64,000 nucleotides of DNA from Burkholderia cepacia ATCC 25416 (GTDB lineage: Bacteria; Pseudomonadota; Gammaproteobacteria; Burkholderiales; Burkholderiaceae), in NCBI RefSeq assembly GCF_001411495.1, contig NZ_CP012981.1:3720001-3784000 (forward strand), in the 5' to 3' direction. The notes below the pieces were generated by a model. The model ran no database searches and was not told the origin of the DNA. It saw only the letters and a list, made by a program, of their open reading frames with translations. Position numbers and translations under genes: made by a program. Below are positions 16,787-25,016 of the stretch, piece after piece (the stretch's first letter is position 1; each line of letters starts with the position of its first letter).

Positions 16787-18544
16787 TCAGTCGAGCCGCA
16801 GCTTCGCTTCGGCGAAGGCATACAGCGGACGCCACAGCAGGCGGTTGAACAGGGTAACGAACAGGGACATCACGGCGATGCCCAGGATGATCTTCGGAAA
16901 GTCGCCGGCGGCGGTGGTCTGCGCGATATAGGCACCGAGGCCGTGCGCCTCGATCCTGGTATTGCCCCACTGCACGGCTTCCGACACGATGCTCGCGTTC
17001 CACGCGCCGCCCGATGCGGTGATCGCGCCGGTCACGTAGTACGGGAAGATGCCGGGCAGGATCGCCTGCCGCCACCACTGCCAGCCGCGGATGCGGAAGT
17101 TCGTCGCCGCTTCGCGATAGTCGTTCGGGTAGGACGTCGCACCGGCGATCACGTTGAACAGGATATACCACTGCGTGCCGAGCACGATCAGCGGCGACAG
17201 CCAGATATCGGCGTTCAGGTGGAAGCGCGCGATCACGATCACGAACACCGGGAACAGCAGGTTCGCCGGGAACGCGGCGAGGAACTGCGCGAGCGGCTGC
17301 AGCTTCTCGGCGAGCCGCGGGCGCAACCCGATCCACACGCCGATCGGCACCCAGATGACCGATGCGATCGCGATCAGCACGACCACGCGCAGCAGCGTGA
17401 TGAGCCCGAGCATGACCACATGGCCGACCTCGGCCATCGTCACGCCGGTCGACACGAAGCTGACGACGCGCCACACGATATAGGCCGTGCCGAGCAGCAC
17501 GAGCGCGGCCCATGCGATGTCGACCGTGCGCGACGCCTTCTTCTCGACTTTCGGCAGCGTGAAGCGCATCGCGCCCGACAGCGGCAGGCGCAGCGGAATC
17601 CGCGCGGCCTTCGCGAAGAACCAGCCGGCCGGCACGAGCAGCTGATGAATCAGGCGCGTGCGGCGGACGAGGTCGAGCAGCCAGGATTGCGGCGCGTCGC
17701 CCGACGCGGTGTTCTCCATCCGGAACTTGTCGGCCCACGCGATCAGCGGGCGGAACAGGAACTGGTCGTACGCGAGGATCACGACGGTCATCGTGAGGAT
17801 CACCCAGCCGATCGCGCCGAAGTTCTTGTCGGAGATCGCCTGCGCGAGATACGCGCCGATGCCCGGCAGCGTGATGGTCTGGTTGCCGACGGTGATCGCC
17901 TCCGACGCGACGACGAAGAACCAGCCGCCCGACATCGACATCATCATGTTCCAGATCAGGCCGGGCATCGAGAACGGCACTTCGAGCTTCCAGAAGCGTT
18001 GCCAGGACGTCAGGTGGAAGCCTCGCGACACTTCGTCGAGGTCGCGCGGCACCGTGCGCAGCGACTGGTAGAAGCTGAACGTCATGTTCCACGCCTGGCT
18101 CGTGAAGATCGCGAAGATCGCCGCGAGCTCGGCGCCGAGCACGCGGCTCGGGAACAGCGCGAGGAAGAACGTGACGGTGAACGAGATGAAGCCGAGCACC
18201 GGCACCGACTGCAGGATGTCGAGGATCGGGATCAGCACCATGCCGGCACGACGGCTCTTGGCCGCGAGCGTGCCGTAGACGAGCGTGAACGCGAGCGACG
18301 CGACCATCGCGGCGAGCATCCGCAGCGTGGTGCGCAGCGCGTATTCGGGCAGGTTCGACGGGTCGAGCGAGATCTTCTGCGTCTGCAGGGTGCCGATCGG
18401 CGCCATCGTTTCGTGGAAACCGACGACCGCCATCGCGATCAGGCAGATGATCAGCGGAAACGCGATGAAATCCCACCGGTTCGGCAGAACACGCCATGCG
18501 GACGCGTTGGCGGTCCGGTTCGGATTGAAGAATCCGACGTTCAT
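16787..18544 (-). CDS. ABC transporter permease with two fused BPD domains
   Basis: This 585-residue protein is an internal duplication. Each half has about six membrane helices and an EAA-type loop (EVSRGFHLTSWQRFWKLEVPFSMPGLIW in the first half, EAATNFRIRGWQWWRQAILPGIFPYYV in the second), so one polypeptide provides both permease halves. This architecture corresponds to the duplicated-permease anion transporter group. The start at 18544 (MNVGFFNPN) has a GGGGAGGG ribosome site; longer upstream readings lack coding character. It forms an operon with the ATPase gene 22 nt downstream, whose AAA-associated domain is the usual partner for this permease type. Confidence 0.92.
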   Translation of the reverse strand: MNVGFFNPNRTANASAWRVLPNRWDFIAFPLIICLIAMAVVGFHETMAPIGTLQTQKISLDPSNLPEYALRTTLRMLAAMVASLAFTLVYGTLAAKSRRAGMVLIPILDILQSVPVLGFISFTVTFFLALFPSRVLGAELAAIFAIFTSQAWNMTFSFYQSLRTVPRDLDEVSRGFHLTSWQRFWKLEVPFSMPGLIWNMMMSMSGGWFFVVASEAITVGNQTITLPGIGAYLAQAISDKNFGAIGWVILTMTVVILAYDQFLFRPLIAWADKFRMENTASGDAPQSWLLDLVRRTRLIHQLLVPAGWFFAKAARIPLRLPLSGAMRFTLPKVEKKASRTVDIAWAALVLLGTAYIVWRVVSFVSTGVTMAEVGHVVMLGLITLLRVVVLIAIASVIWVPIGVWIGLRPRLAEKLQPLAQFLAAFPANLLFPVFVIVIARFHLNADIWLSPLIVLGTQWYILFNVIAGATSYPNDYREAATNFRIRGWQWWRQAILPGIFPYYVTGAITASGGAWNASIVSEAVQWGNTRIEAHGLGAYIAQTTAAGDFPKIILGIAVMSLFVTLFNRLLWRPLYAFAEAKLRLD

Positions 18545-19053
18545 CAGGCGCCCTCCCCGGTAAGGCCGAACGAAGCCGGCAGTCGATGTTGATTCATGGC
18601 AAAGCGCACGGGTGCGGTAATTCGATTGACTGACGATCGCGCGCGAGCGCGGTGCGCCGTGCGTGCACGCGCTGCCGCGCGCCGGACGTGCCGGCCCGCG
18701 ACGGCACGACACTACACCAACCTGTATTTCAGGTACAACCGTCCGGGAACGGCGCAGGCGGCGCACGGATCGTGCCTGGCGCGCGGGCGAATGACGGGTG
18801 CGCGGTACAAGCAGCCCGGCCGCACTCCTTCGGCCGGCACGCAGGCCCGAATTATGCCGTGATCCGGCCCGGCCGGGAACCCGCCCGCCGCACGCACGCG
18901 CAAACCATGTCGGGCGTCATCAGCCCGATACGACTAAGCGGGTATGATCGGGGCTGGCCCCTGGGGTCGGTTGCGGCCGTACCGATGGCAACGCATGCGC
19001 GTTCCCGGTGTCCGCAGGCCCTGGGGATCGATCGACGAGCGGGAGGAAAGGGA
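18545..19053. other. Long intergenic region upstream of the ABC transporter operon
   Basis: No gene is supported in about 500 nt. At 18720-18734 there is a small inverted repeat ACCTG-TATTT-CAGGT. On the minus strand the same segment contains TTGTAC, 16 nt, TGTAGT, a weak sigma70-like promoter for the transporter operon, so the repeat could be an operator. The remainder is GC-rich and low-complexity. The plus-strand frame running into the gene at 19054 is open here but shows no protein-like composition. Confidence 0.4.
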
Positions 19054-19320
19054 ATGGCAGGAAACTTGGTGATCGTCTGCCGCGATCAGGATGCCGACGC
19101 GTTCTACGAATTGATGCAGGAATACGGGTCGTTCCAGACGCGGCTGTCGTCGACGGCATGGTACCTCAACATGAACGTCGTGCCTGAATCGCTGCAGGAA
19201 GAAATCCTGGAGCGCCTCGGCCGGTATACGACCGTCTACATCTTCGAGGCCACCAGCGTGACCTACAACACCATCGACAGCAACGCGGCCGAGACGCTCG
19301 GCACGCTGTTCGGCGAATGA
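19054..19320 (+). CDS. Small conserved protein with a Cas2/SinR-like ferredoxin-fold pattern
   Basis: This 88-residue cytoplasmic protein has a strong GGGAGGAAAG ribosome site. Predicted order is beta (NLVIVCRD), alpha (DADAFYELMQEYG), beta (STAWYLNMNV), alpha (PESLQEEILERLG), beta (TTVYIFEAT). This is the pattern of the SinR-like/Cas2-like small ferredoxin-fold family: an early strand plus Asp, a YG-containing helix, S-T-A-W strand, amphipathic helix, closing strand. No CRISPR array or cas genes are nearby, so a CRISPR role is not suggested. The family match is my reading of the pattern, not a search result. It is convergent with the sensor kinase gene. Confidence 0.72.
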   Translation: MAGNLVIVCRDQDADAFYELMQEYGSFQTRLSSTAWYLNMNVVPESLQEEILERLGRYTTVYIFEATSVTYNTIDSNAAETLGTLFGE

Positions 19321-19362
19321 TGCCACGCGGCGCCAGCCCGGCCGGGCCGGCGCCGCAGCCGC

Positions 19363-20679
19363 TCATGCGGCCTGTGCGTGGGGTTCTTCCTTCGGCACGG
19401 CCTCGAACGGGAACGTCATCGCGACACGCAGGCCGCCTTCGGGGCGGTTGCCGATGTCGCACGCCCCGCCCAGCCTGAGTACGAGCCGCTCGACGATCGC
19501 GAGCCCGAGCCCGCTGTGGCCGTTCCCGCCGCGTGCGGGATCGAGCCGCACGAACGGCCGCGTCGCCGCCGCGAGATCGCGCGGGGCGATCCCGCCGCCG
19601 CTGTCGCTGACCGACAGCACATAGCCGGCCGGCGTGCGTGCCGTCTCGACGAGCACGGGCGGCGCACCGTACGCATGCGCGTTGTCCAGCAGGTTCGACA
19701 GGATCCGGTCGAGCGTCGCCGTCGGCAGGCGGAAGCCCGGATCGGCGTCGAGCCGGGTCTGGACCGTCGGCGCGTTCGGCGCGACCGCGCGATAGCTGCG
19801 TGCGATCCGCTCGCACGCCTGATCGACCGGCACCGGCTCGCTGCGATCGGACCCGCCGTGGGCAAACACCAGAAACTGGTCGACGATGTGCGACATCGAA
19901 TCGACGTCGCGCACGACGCCATCGCGCAGCCGGACGTCGTCCATCATTTCCGCTCGCAGCCGCATCCGCGCAAGCGGCGTGCGCAGGTCGTGCGCCACGC
20001 CCGCCAGCATCACCGCACGGTCGCTCTCGGCCTGCGACACCTGTTCCACCATCTGGTTGAAGCCGTGCGTGAGCTGGCGCAGCTCGCGCGGGCCGCGCTC
20101 GCGCAACGGCGGCACCGGCTGGCCGCGGCCGAAGCGTGCGACCGCGCGCGCAAGCGAACGCAACGGCTGCTGCAGCTGCCAGGCCGCGAACAGTGCGGCA
20201 ATCACGCCGGCCGAGAAGATCGTGCCGAGCCACAGCAGCATCCGGTCGAGCGAGCGCGGCGGCCGCAGCGGCTGCACCGGCACCACGATCCAGTTGCGGT
20301 CGGTCGGCTCCTTCACCCACAGCACCGGCGGATGGCCGGGTGCGCCGAGCTCGACGCGCGTGCCGGGCGGCATCCGCTCGCTCACGTCGTCGCGGAACCG
20401 CCTGAGCGCCGCCGGCAGGCTCGACGGATCGCCGTTCGGCACGTCGGCGCTGTCCGGCGCCACGAGCCGCACACGCGACGGCAACGGCTGGTCGGGCGTG
20501 CGCTCGACGTGCTGGCGCACCGCGTCGACCAGGAACGCGGCCTCTTCGACCGCGTAGCGCGTCTGCATCTGGCTGCGCTCGAGCCGCATCGCGAAAAACC
20601 ACGCGAAGTGCGACAGGAGCAGGACACCCACGACGAGCAGCGCCAGCCGCCCGAACAGTGAATCAATGGGTTTGCGCAT
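19363..20679 (-). CDS. EnvZ-type sensor histidine kinase
   Basis: This 438-residue inner-membrane kinase has two membrane helices (about 10-30 and about 160-182) flanking a periplasmic sensor domain, then HAMP, then the dimerisation domain with H-box GVAHDLRTPLARMRLR. The ATPase domain has N-box LSNLLDNAHAYG, G1 VSDSGGGIAP and G2 GHSGLGLAIV. All catalytic boxes are intact. The start at 20679 overlaps the end of the response-regulator gene by 17 nt, so the two are co-translated. Because the divergent gene is a Spy/CpxP-like periplasmic protein, an envelope-stress or metal signal is plausible. Confidence 0.93.
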   Translation of the reverse strand: MRKPIDSLFGRLALLVVGVLLLSHFAWFFAMRLERSQMQTRYAVEEAAFLVDAVRQHVERTPDQPLPSRVRLVAPDSADVPNGDPSSLPAALRRFRDDVSERMPPGTRVELGAPGHPPVLWVKEPTDRNWIVVPVQPLRPPRSLDRMLLWLGTIFSAGVIAALFAAWQLQQPLRSLARAVARFGRGQPVPPLRERGPRELRQLTHGFNQMVEQVSQAESDRAVMLAGVAHDLRTPLARMRLRAEMMDDVRLRDGVVRDVDSMSHIVDQFLVFAHGGSDRSEPVPVDQACERIARSYRAVAPNAPTVQTRLDADPGFRLPTATLDRILSNLLDNAHAYGAPPVLVETARTPAGYVLSVSDSGGGIAPRDLAAATRPFVRLDPARGGNGHSGLGLAIVERLVLRLGGACDIGNRPEGGLRVAMTFPFEAVPKEEPHAQAA

Positions 20680-21388
20680 GGGCCTCGCCGTCGGGCACGA
20701 ACACGTAGCCGCGCCCGCGCACCGTCTGGATGAAGCGCGGCGTCGACGGATCCGTTTCGAGAATGCGGCGCAGGCGCCACACCTGGACGTCGATGCCGCG
20801 GTCGGTGCCGTCGTACTCGGGCCCGTGCAGCAGCTCGAGCAGCCGCTCGCGCGTGAGCGTGCGCAGCGCATGGTTCACGAAAATCTTCAGCAGCGCGAAT
20901 TCGCTGCTCGACAGCGTGGCCGGCTTGCCGTCGACCGACAGCGTACGCGCCTGGAAGTCGAGCACGAAGCGGCCGAATCCGAACGGCTCGCGCTGCTCGG
21001 GCGCCGCCGCCGACGGCGTCGCGCGGCGGCGGCGCAGCACGGCCTGCACGCGCGCGAGCAGCTCGCGCGGGTTGAACGGCTTGCCGAGGTAATCGTCCGC
21101 GCCGAGCTCGAGCCCGACGATGCGGTCGACGTCGTCCGCCCGCGCGGTCAGCATGATCACGGGGATGTCGTCGCCGGCCGCGCGCAACTGGCGCAGCGCG
21201 GTCAGGCCGTCGACGCCCGGCATCATCAGGTCCAGCACGATCAGGTCGGGCCGCTCGCGCTCGAGGCGTTTCTCGAGCGTCGCCGCGTCGTGCAGCACGG
21301 ACACTTCCATCCCCTGGCGCACGAGATAGTCGCGCAGCAGGTCTCGGAGTTCTTGGTCGTCGTCGACGATGAGGATCTGGGTAGTCAT
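20663..21388 (-). CDS. OmpR-family response regulator
   Basis: This 241-residue protein has a receiver domain (about 1-120: acidic pocket VDDDQE, phospho-acceptor Asp in LIVLDLMMPGVDG, switch Thr/Ser in IMLTARA, conserved Lys in LGKPF). A winged-helix DNA-binding domain follows (about 140-235, ending FIQTVRGRGYVFVP). It partners the overlapping histidine kinase gene. Gene order is regulator then kinase on the minus strand, divergent from a Spy-like gene 225 nt away. Tandem GGGTTAC half-sites in the intergenic region are candidate binding sites for this regulator. Confidence 0.95.
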   Translation of the reverse strand: MTTQILIVDDDQELRDLLRDYLVRQGMEVSVLHDAATLEKRLERERPDLIVLDLMMPGVDGLTALRQLRAAGDDIPVIMLTARADDVDRIVGLELGADDYLGKPFNPRELLARVQAVLRRRRATPSAAAPEQREPFGFGRFVLDFQARTLSVDGKPATLSSSEFALLKIFVNHALRTLTRERLLELLHGPEYDGTDRGIDVQVWRLRRILETDPSTPRFIQTVRGRGYVFVPDGEAHAQTH

Positions 21389-21443
21389 GGCTCGAAGTTT
21401 ACCGCGCGAGGGCGGAGTCGAAGAACGAAACAAAGGGACGAAA

Positions 21444-21492
21444 GGGTTACTGCGGGTTACCGCGCAAGGGAACTGTAATGCGCGGTAACCCG
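21444..21492. promoter_or_regulatory. Candidate operator: tandem GGGTTAC half-sites and a 13-bp inverted repeat
   Basis: GGGTTAC occurs at 21444-21450 and 21454-21460, 10 bp apart start to start (one helical turn), the layout of OmpR-family tandem half-sites. The second copy is also the left arm of a perfect 13-bp inverted repeat (21453-21465 with 21480-21492, 14-nt spacer). A related TTTACCGCGCGAGGG lies at 21399-21413, resembling GTTACCGCGCAAGGG at 21457-21470. It sits between the two-component operon and the divergent Spy-like gene. Confidence 0.6.
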
Positions 21493-21612
21493 GCCACCGC
21501 GCCACGTAACATCGGCCGGGGCCTGCCTCGCTAACCTGCGTCTTACCGGATGCGGTACACGGCTTTCCCGGCACCGCATCGCCGGACCCTTTGGATACAA
21601 GGAGTTTCTGAA

Positions 21613-22164
21613 ATGTATAAGAAGACTTCCCGCGTGGCCATCGCGGCCGCCACCGTGCTCGCTCTCGCATTCGGCACCGCGCACGCCGCGCAACCCGGCG
21701 ACATGCCGCCTCCGGGCGGCCCCGGCGCCCACCAGATGCACGGCGGGCACGACGGCGGCCCGTTCGGCGTGATCATGAAACTGCACGACCAGCTGAAGCT
21801 CAACGCATCGCAGGAACAGCAGTGGCAGGCCGCCGTCAACACGATGAAGCAGAACCATGACGCGATGCGCAAGAGCCACGAGCAGATGCGCGAGCAGTTC
21901 AAGGCGCAGCAGAACCAGCCGATCCTCGATCTCAGCGCGATGCACGCCGCGCGCCAGCAGGCCGAGCAGCAGAACGCGCAACTGCGCGAGCAGACGTCCG
22001 CCGCGTGGCTCGCGTTCTACAACGGCCTGAACGACCAGCAGAAGACCACGGTCAGCACGGCGCTCAAGCAGCAGTTCGCGAAGATGGAACAGCGCCACGA
22101 GAAGATGAAGGAGCGCTGGCAGCAGCATCGCGCGGCCAAGGCCGCGTCGGCACCGGCGCAGTAA
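21613..22164 (+). CDS. Spy/CpxP-like periplasmic chaperone or heavy-metal sensor (LTxxQ family)
   Basis: This 183-residue protein has a signal peptide ending AHA and a His/Gly/Pro-rich mature N-terminus (HQMHGGHDGG) that could bind metal. It then has a long helical, Gln/Lys/Glu-rich domain with the LTxxQ-type repeat (LNASQEQQWQAAVNTM and LNDQQKTTVSTALKQQF), as in CpxP, Spy, CnrX and ZraP. Such proteins are induced by envelope stress two-component systems. Here it is divergent from an OmpR/EnvZ-like pair, which probably controls it. RBS AAGGAG sits 10 nt upstream. A strong hairpin terminator follows. Confidence 0.85.
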   Translation: MYKKTSRVAIAAATVLALAFGTAHAAQPGDMPPPGGPGAHQMHGGHDGGPFGVIMKLHDQLKLNASQEQQWQAAVNTMKQNHDAMRKSHEQMREQFKAQQNQPILDLSAMHAARQQAEQQNAQLREQTSAAWLAFYNGLNDQQKTTVSTALKQQFAKMEQRHEKMKERWQQHRAAKAASAPAQ

Positions 22165-22198
22165 GCCGGCGGGGCCGCTCCGCGGAGCGGCATCCTCG

Positions 22199-22234
22199 AA
22201 GGGGACGCGGGCACCGCCCTGCGTCCCCTTTTGC
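22199..22234 (+). terminator. Rho-independent terminator after the Spy-like gene
   Basis: Stem AAGGGGACGC (22199-22208) pairs with GCGTCCCCTT (22221-22230). A secondary GGGC/GCCC pairing lies in the loop and a T run follows. It is close to the end of the convergent pirin-like gene and may serve both directions. Confidence 0.8.
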
Positions 22235-22237
22235 GTT

Positions 22238-22933
22238 TCAGGCGACGTCGAACAGCAGCACCTCGGCCGCCCGGCCGCGTGCGAACGCCACCGCGTCCAC
22301 GCCGCCGATCCGCGCGCCGTCACCCGCGGCCAGCGCGCGGCCGTTCACCGCGACGTCGCCGCGCACCACGTGCACATAGGCGCGGCGCCCGGCCGGCAGG
22401 TCGAACGCCGCCGCCTCGTCGCCGTCGATCAGTCCCGCAAAGATGCGTGCGTCCGCGCCCAACGGCAGCGCGCCGCCGCCGCCGTCCGGCGCCGCGACGA
22501 GCCGCAGCCGCCCGCGCTTCTCGCCGTCGGCAAAGCGCGTCTGCGCGTAGCCGGGCCGGCCGCCCGCCCCGGCCGGCGCGAGCCAGATCCGCAGCAGGCG
22601 CAGCGGCTGGTCGCACGACGCGTTGGCTTCGCTGAGCATGACGCCGGTGCCGGCGCTCAAGCGCTGCACGCCGCCCGCACGCACGATTGCCCCGTTGCCG
22701 AGGCTGTCGCGGTGCGCGAGCGCGCCGTCGAGCACGTAGGTGACGATTTCCGCATCCCGGTACGGCCGCATCCCGTAGCCGCGGGTCGGCGCGATGCATT
22801 CCTCGTTCAGTTCGCGCAACGCGCCGAAGACCGGCGGCCCGCTCCGGCCGGACGCGCAAGGAAAGCTGTGAAGGAATTCGTGCCAGCCATGGCTGCGCTG
22901 GTCGCGATCGGCGGCGCGGCGGATCTGGAACAT
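22238..22933 (-). CDS. Pirin-family bicupin with substituted metal ligands
   Basis: This 231-residue protein is collinear with pirin/YhhW: MFQIRRAADRDQRSHGWHEF, then GALRELNEECIAP, then the EIVTYVLDGALAHRDSLGN segment, GVQRLSAGTGV, and a C-terminal cupin with HVVRGDVAVNG. Normal pirins bind iron through an H-P-H pair and H-x-E, and YhhW-type members oxidise quercetin. Here H-P-H is R56-P57-Y58 and the third His is Leu100; only the Glu (Glu102) remains. The protein is full length and in frame, so it may be a non-enzymatic, metal-free relative. It is divergent from the HisJQMP operon across a 369-nt region. Confidence 0.88.
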   Translation of the reverse strand: MFQIRRAADRDQRSHGWHEFLHSFPCASGRSGPPVFGALRELNEECIAPTRGYGMRPYRDAEIVTYVLDGALAHRDSLGNGAIVRAGGVQRLSAGTGVMLSEANASCDQPLRLLRIWLAPAGAGGRPGYAQTRFADGEKRGRLRLVAAPDGGGGALPLGADARIFAGLIDGDEAAAFDLPAGRRAYVHVVRGDVAVNGRALAAGDGARIGGVDAVAFARGRAAEVLLFDVA

Positions 22934-23027
22934 GGGACGGACACTCCGTGAGAGGCGCTGTTCTGGTATGCCGTCACTGTATGAGTGTGCCAATCGCGCC
23001 ACAATCCACCGCTCGCGCACTGCATCG

Positions 23028-23045
23028 TTGCATCTGCGGATGCAA
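23028..23045. promoter_or_regulatory. Palindrome TTGCATC-N4-GATGCAA between pirin-like and hisJ-like genes
   Basis: Perfect 7-bp arms (23028-23034 and 23039-23045), 18 bp overall, lie 95 nt upstream of the pirin-like start and 258 nt upstream of the hisJ-like start, a classic transcription-factor dyad. No gene for a regulator is adjacent. A TAAAAT at 23154-23159 is a plausible -10 for the hisJ direction. The rest of the 369-nt region shows no gene. Confidence 0.55.
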
Positions 23046-23302
23046 TTGACCCAATGCCCGCTGCGAATGCGACGATTATCGCAACAGCCGGATCAATGCC
23101 TCGAAGAATCGATCGGTCGGCCCGGATTGCCGGTTTCCGGGTATCGCGTTCGGGTAAAATACCGCCCTTTTGGCGTTCGCCGTTCCGGCGGCCGCCATCG
23201 CCAGAGCGCCGATCGGCGAATTTTGGCCGTCTAGAATACGCCGCGGCGCCCGGTCCGACCGGCCGCGAGCGCCCCCGGAAAGTCAGCAACAGAAGGATCG
23301 AA

Positions 23303-24085
23303 ATGAAGAAGGCCGCCCTGTGCGCCGCCCTCGCCCTCGTGGCGGGCAGCGCCTTCGCGAAGGAGTGGAAGACCGTGCGGATCGGCGTCGACGCCAGCTA
23401 CCCGCCGTTCGAGTCGACCGCGCCGAGCGGCGAGATCGTCGGGTTCGACGTCGATCTCACCAAGGAAATCTGCAAGCGGATCAACGTGAAATGCGTGTGG
23501 GTGGCGCAGGATCTCGACGGGATCATCCCGGCGCTGAAGGCGAAGAAGTACGACGTCATCGTGTCGTCGCTGACCGTCACGGACAAGCGCCGCGAACAGA
23601 TCGACTTCTCCGACAAGGTATACGACGCGCCGGCGCGGATGATCGCGAAGGCCGGTTCGCCGCTGCTGCCGACGATCGCCTCGCTGAAGGGCAAGCGCGT
23701 GGGCGTCGAGCAGGGCTCGACGCAGGAAACCTACGCGAAGGCGTACTGGGAGCCGCAGGGCGTGACGATCATTCCTTACCAGAACCAGGACCAGGTCTAT
23801 GCCGATCTCGGCTCGGGCCGCCTCGACGCGACGCTGCAGGACGAGCTGCAAGCCGACTACGGCTTCCTGCGCACGCCGCGCGGCAAGGGCTTCGCGTTCG
23901 CCGGGCCGGAAGTGAAGGATCCGAAAACGATCGGCGACGGCACCGCGATCGGCCTGCGCAAGGAAGATACGGACCTGAAGCTCAAGATCAACAAGGCGCT
24001 GGCCGACATGCACAAGGACGGCACGTACGACCGGCTGTCGCACAAGTATTTCGCGTTCAGCGTCTATTCGGCTTCGGCCCGCTGA
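23303..24085 (+). CDS. hisJ: Periplasmic basic amino-acid binding protein (HisJ/ArgT-like)
   Basis: This 260-residue SBP_bac_3 family protein has a signal peptide (residues 1-19, ending AFA). The family signature is TVRIGVDASYPPFESTAPSGEIVGFDVDLTKEICKRINV, and the ligand-binding acidic and Arg/Asp positions (DLDGIIPAL, VSSLTVTDKRREQIDFSDKVY, GSTQETYA) fit lysine/arginine/ornithine or histidine binding proteins. RBS AGAAGGAT. It is the first gene of a complete hisJ-hisQ-hisM-hisP order, but 241 nt separate it from hisQ. Exact ligand (His, Arg, Lys, Orn) cannot be told from sequence alone, so the symbol is by operon analogy. Confidence 0.9.
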   Translation: MKKAALCAALALVAGSAFAKEWKTVRIGVDASYPPFESTAPSGEIVGFDVDLTKEICKRINVKCVWVAQDLDGIIPALKAKKYDVIVSSLTVTDKRREQIDFSDKVYDAPARMIAKAGSPLLPTIASLKGKRVGVEQGSTQETYAKAYWEPQGVTIIPYQNQDQVYADLGSGRLDATLQDELQADYGFLRTPRGKGFAFAGPEVKDPKTIGDGTAIGLRKEDTDLKLKINKALADMHKDGTYDRLSHKYFAFSVYSASAR

Positions 24086-24326
24086 GCGTCGAAAAGAAGA
24101 GGCAACGGATGCGGGGGCGGCCCCGTGTCCGGGCAGTACAGGCAGTCGACCACGCGCCGCCCGCCCCCTCGCCCGCCGCTCGCGCGACGGGCTGGCCCGG
24201 CACCGATGCCGGGGCGGACGGTCATGATACGCACGGGGCGTTCCGCGCAGCTTGGCGGGCGCGTCTTTCGCGGCGCACCGCGTGCGCCCTACGGGACCCC
24301 ACTAGGGACCACACCAGGGACCACAT

Positions 24327-25016
24327 ATGTTTCTACAAGGTTACGGCCCGCTGATCCTCGCGGGCACCTGGCAAACCGTCAAACTGGCGGTGCTTTCGCT
24401 TGCGCTGTCGTTCCTGCTGGGGCTGCTCGGCGCGGGCGCGAAGCTGTCGCGCAACCGCTTCACGAACGGCGTCGGCACCGTCTACACCACGCTGATCCGC
24501 GGCGTGCCCGACCTCGTGCTGATGCTGCTGCTGTTCTACAGCCTGCAGATCTGGCTGAACATGGCGACCGACGCGCTCGGCTGGGACCAGATCGACATCG
24601 ACCCGTTCCTCGCCGGCGTACTCGTGCTCGGCTTCATCTACGGCGCGTACTTCACCGAGACCTTCCGCGGTGCGTTCCTGTCGGTGCCGCGCGGCCAGCT
24701 CGAGGCCGGCAGCGCGTACGGGATGACCAGCTGGCAGGTGTTCACGCGGATCATGTTCCCGCAGATGATGCGCTTCGCGCTGCCGGGCATCGGCAACAAC
24801 TGGCAGGTGCTCGTGAAGTCGACCGCGCTCGTGTCGATCATCGGCCTGGCCGATGTCGTGAAGGCGTCGCAGGACGCCGGCAAGGGCACGCTGCGGTTCT
24901 TCTTCTTCACGCTGATCGCGGGTGCCGTCTACCTCGCGATCACGACGATCTCGAACTTCGTGCTGATGTGGCTCGAAAAGCGCTACTCGACCGGCGTCCG
25001 CAAGGCTGACCTATGA
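24327..25016 (+). CDS. hisQ: Amino-acid ABC transporter permease HisQ-like
   Basis: This 229-residue permease has five membrane helices, an N-terminal GTWQTVKLAVLSLALSF and an EAA loop EAGSAYGMTSWQVFTRIMFPQMMRFALPGIGNNW, typical of the polar amino acid (PAAT) permease family. RBS AGGGA 6 nt upstream. The AGGGACCACA element is duplicated in the leader (24304-24313 and 24316-24325), so two tandem ribosome-like sites precede the start. The stop overlaps the hisM start (ATGA), indicating coupling of the two permease halves. Confidence 0.9.
   Translation: MFLQGYGPLILAGTWQTVKLAVLSLALSFLLGLLGAGAKLSRNRFTNGVGTVYTTLIRGVPDLVLMLLLFYSLQIWLNMATDALGWDQIDIDPFLAGVLVLGFIYGAYFTETFRGAFLSVPRGQLEAGSAYGMTSWQVFTRIMFPQMMRFALPGIGNNWQVLVKSTALVSIIGLADVVKASQDAGKGTLRFFFFTLIAGAVYLAITTISNFVLMWLEKRYSTGVRKADL

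Noticed and set aside
19054..19320. A CRISPR-associated Cas2
   Set aside because: No array or cas genes are present; only the fold pattern is similar.
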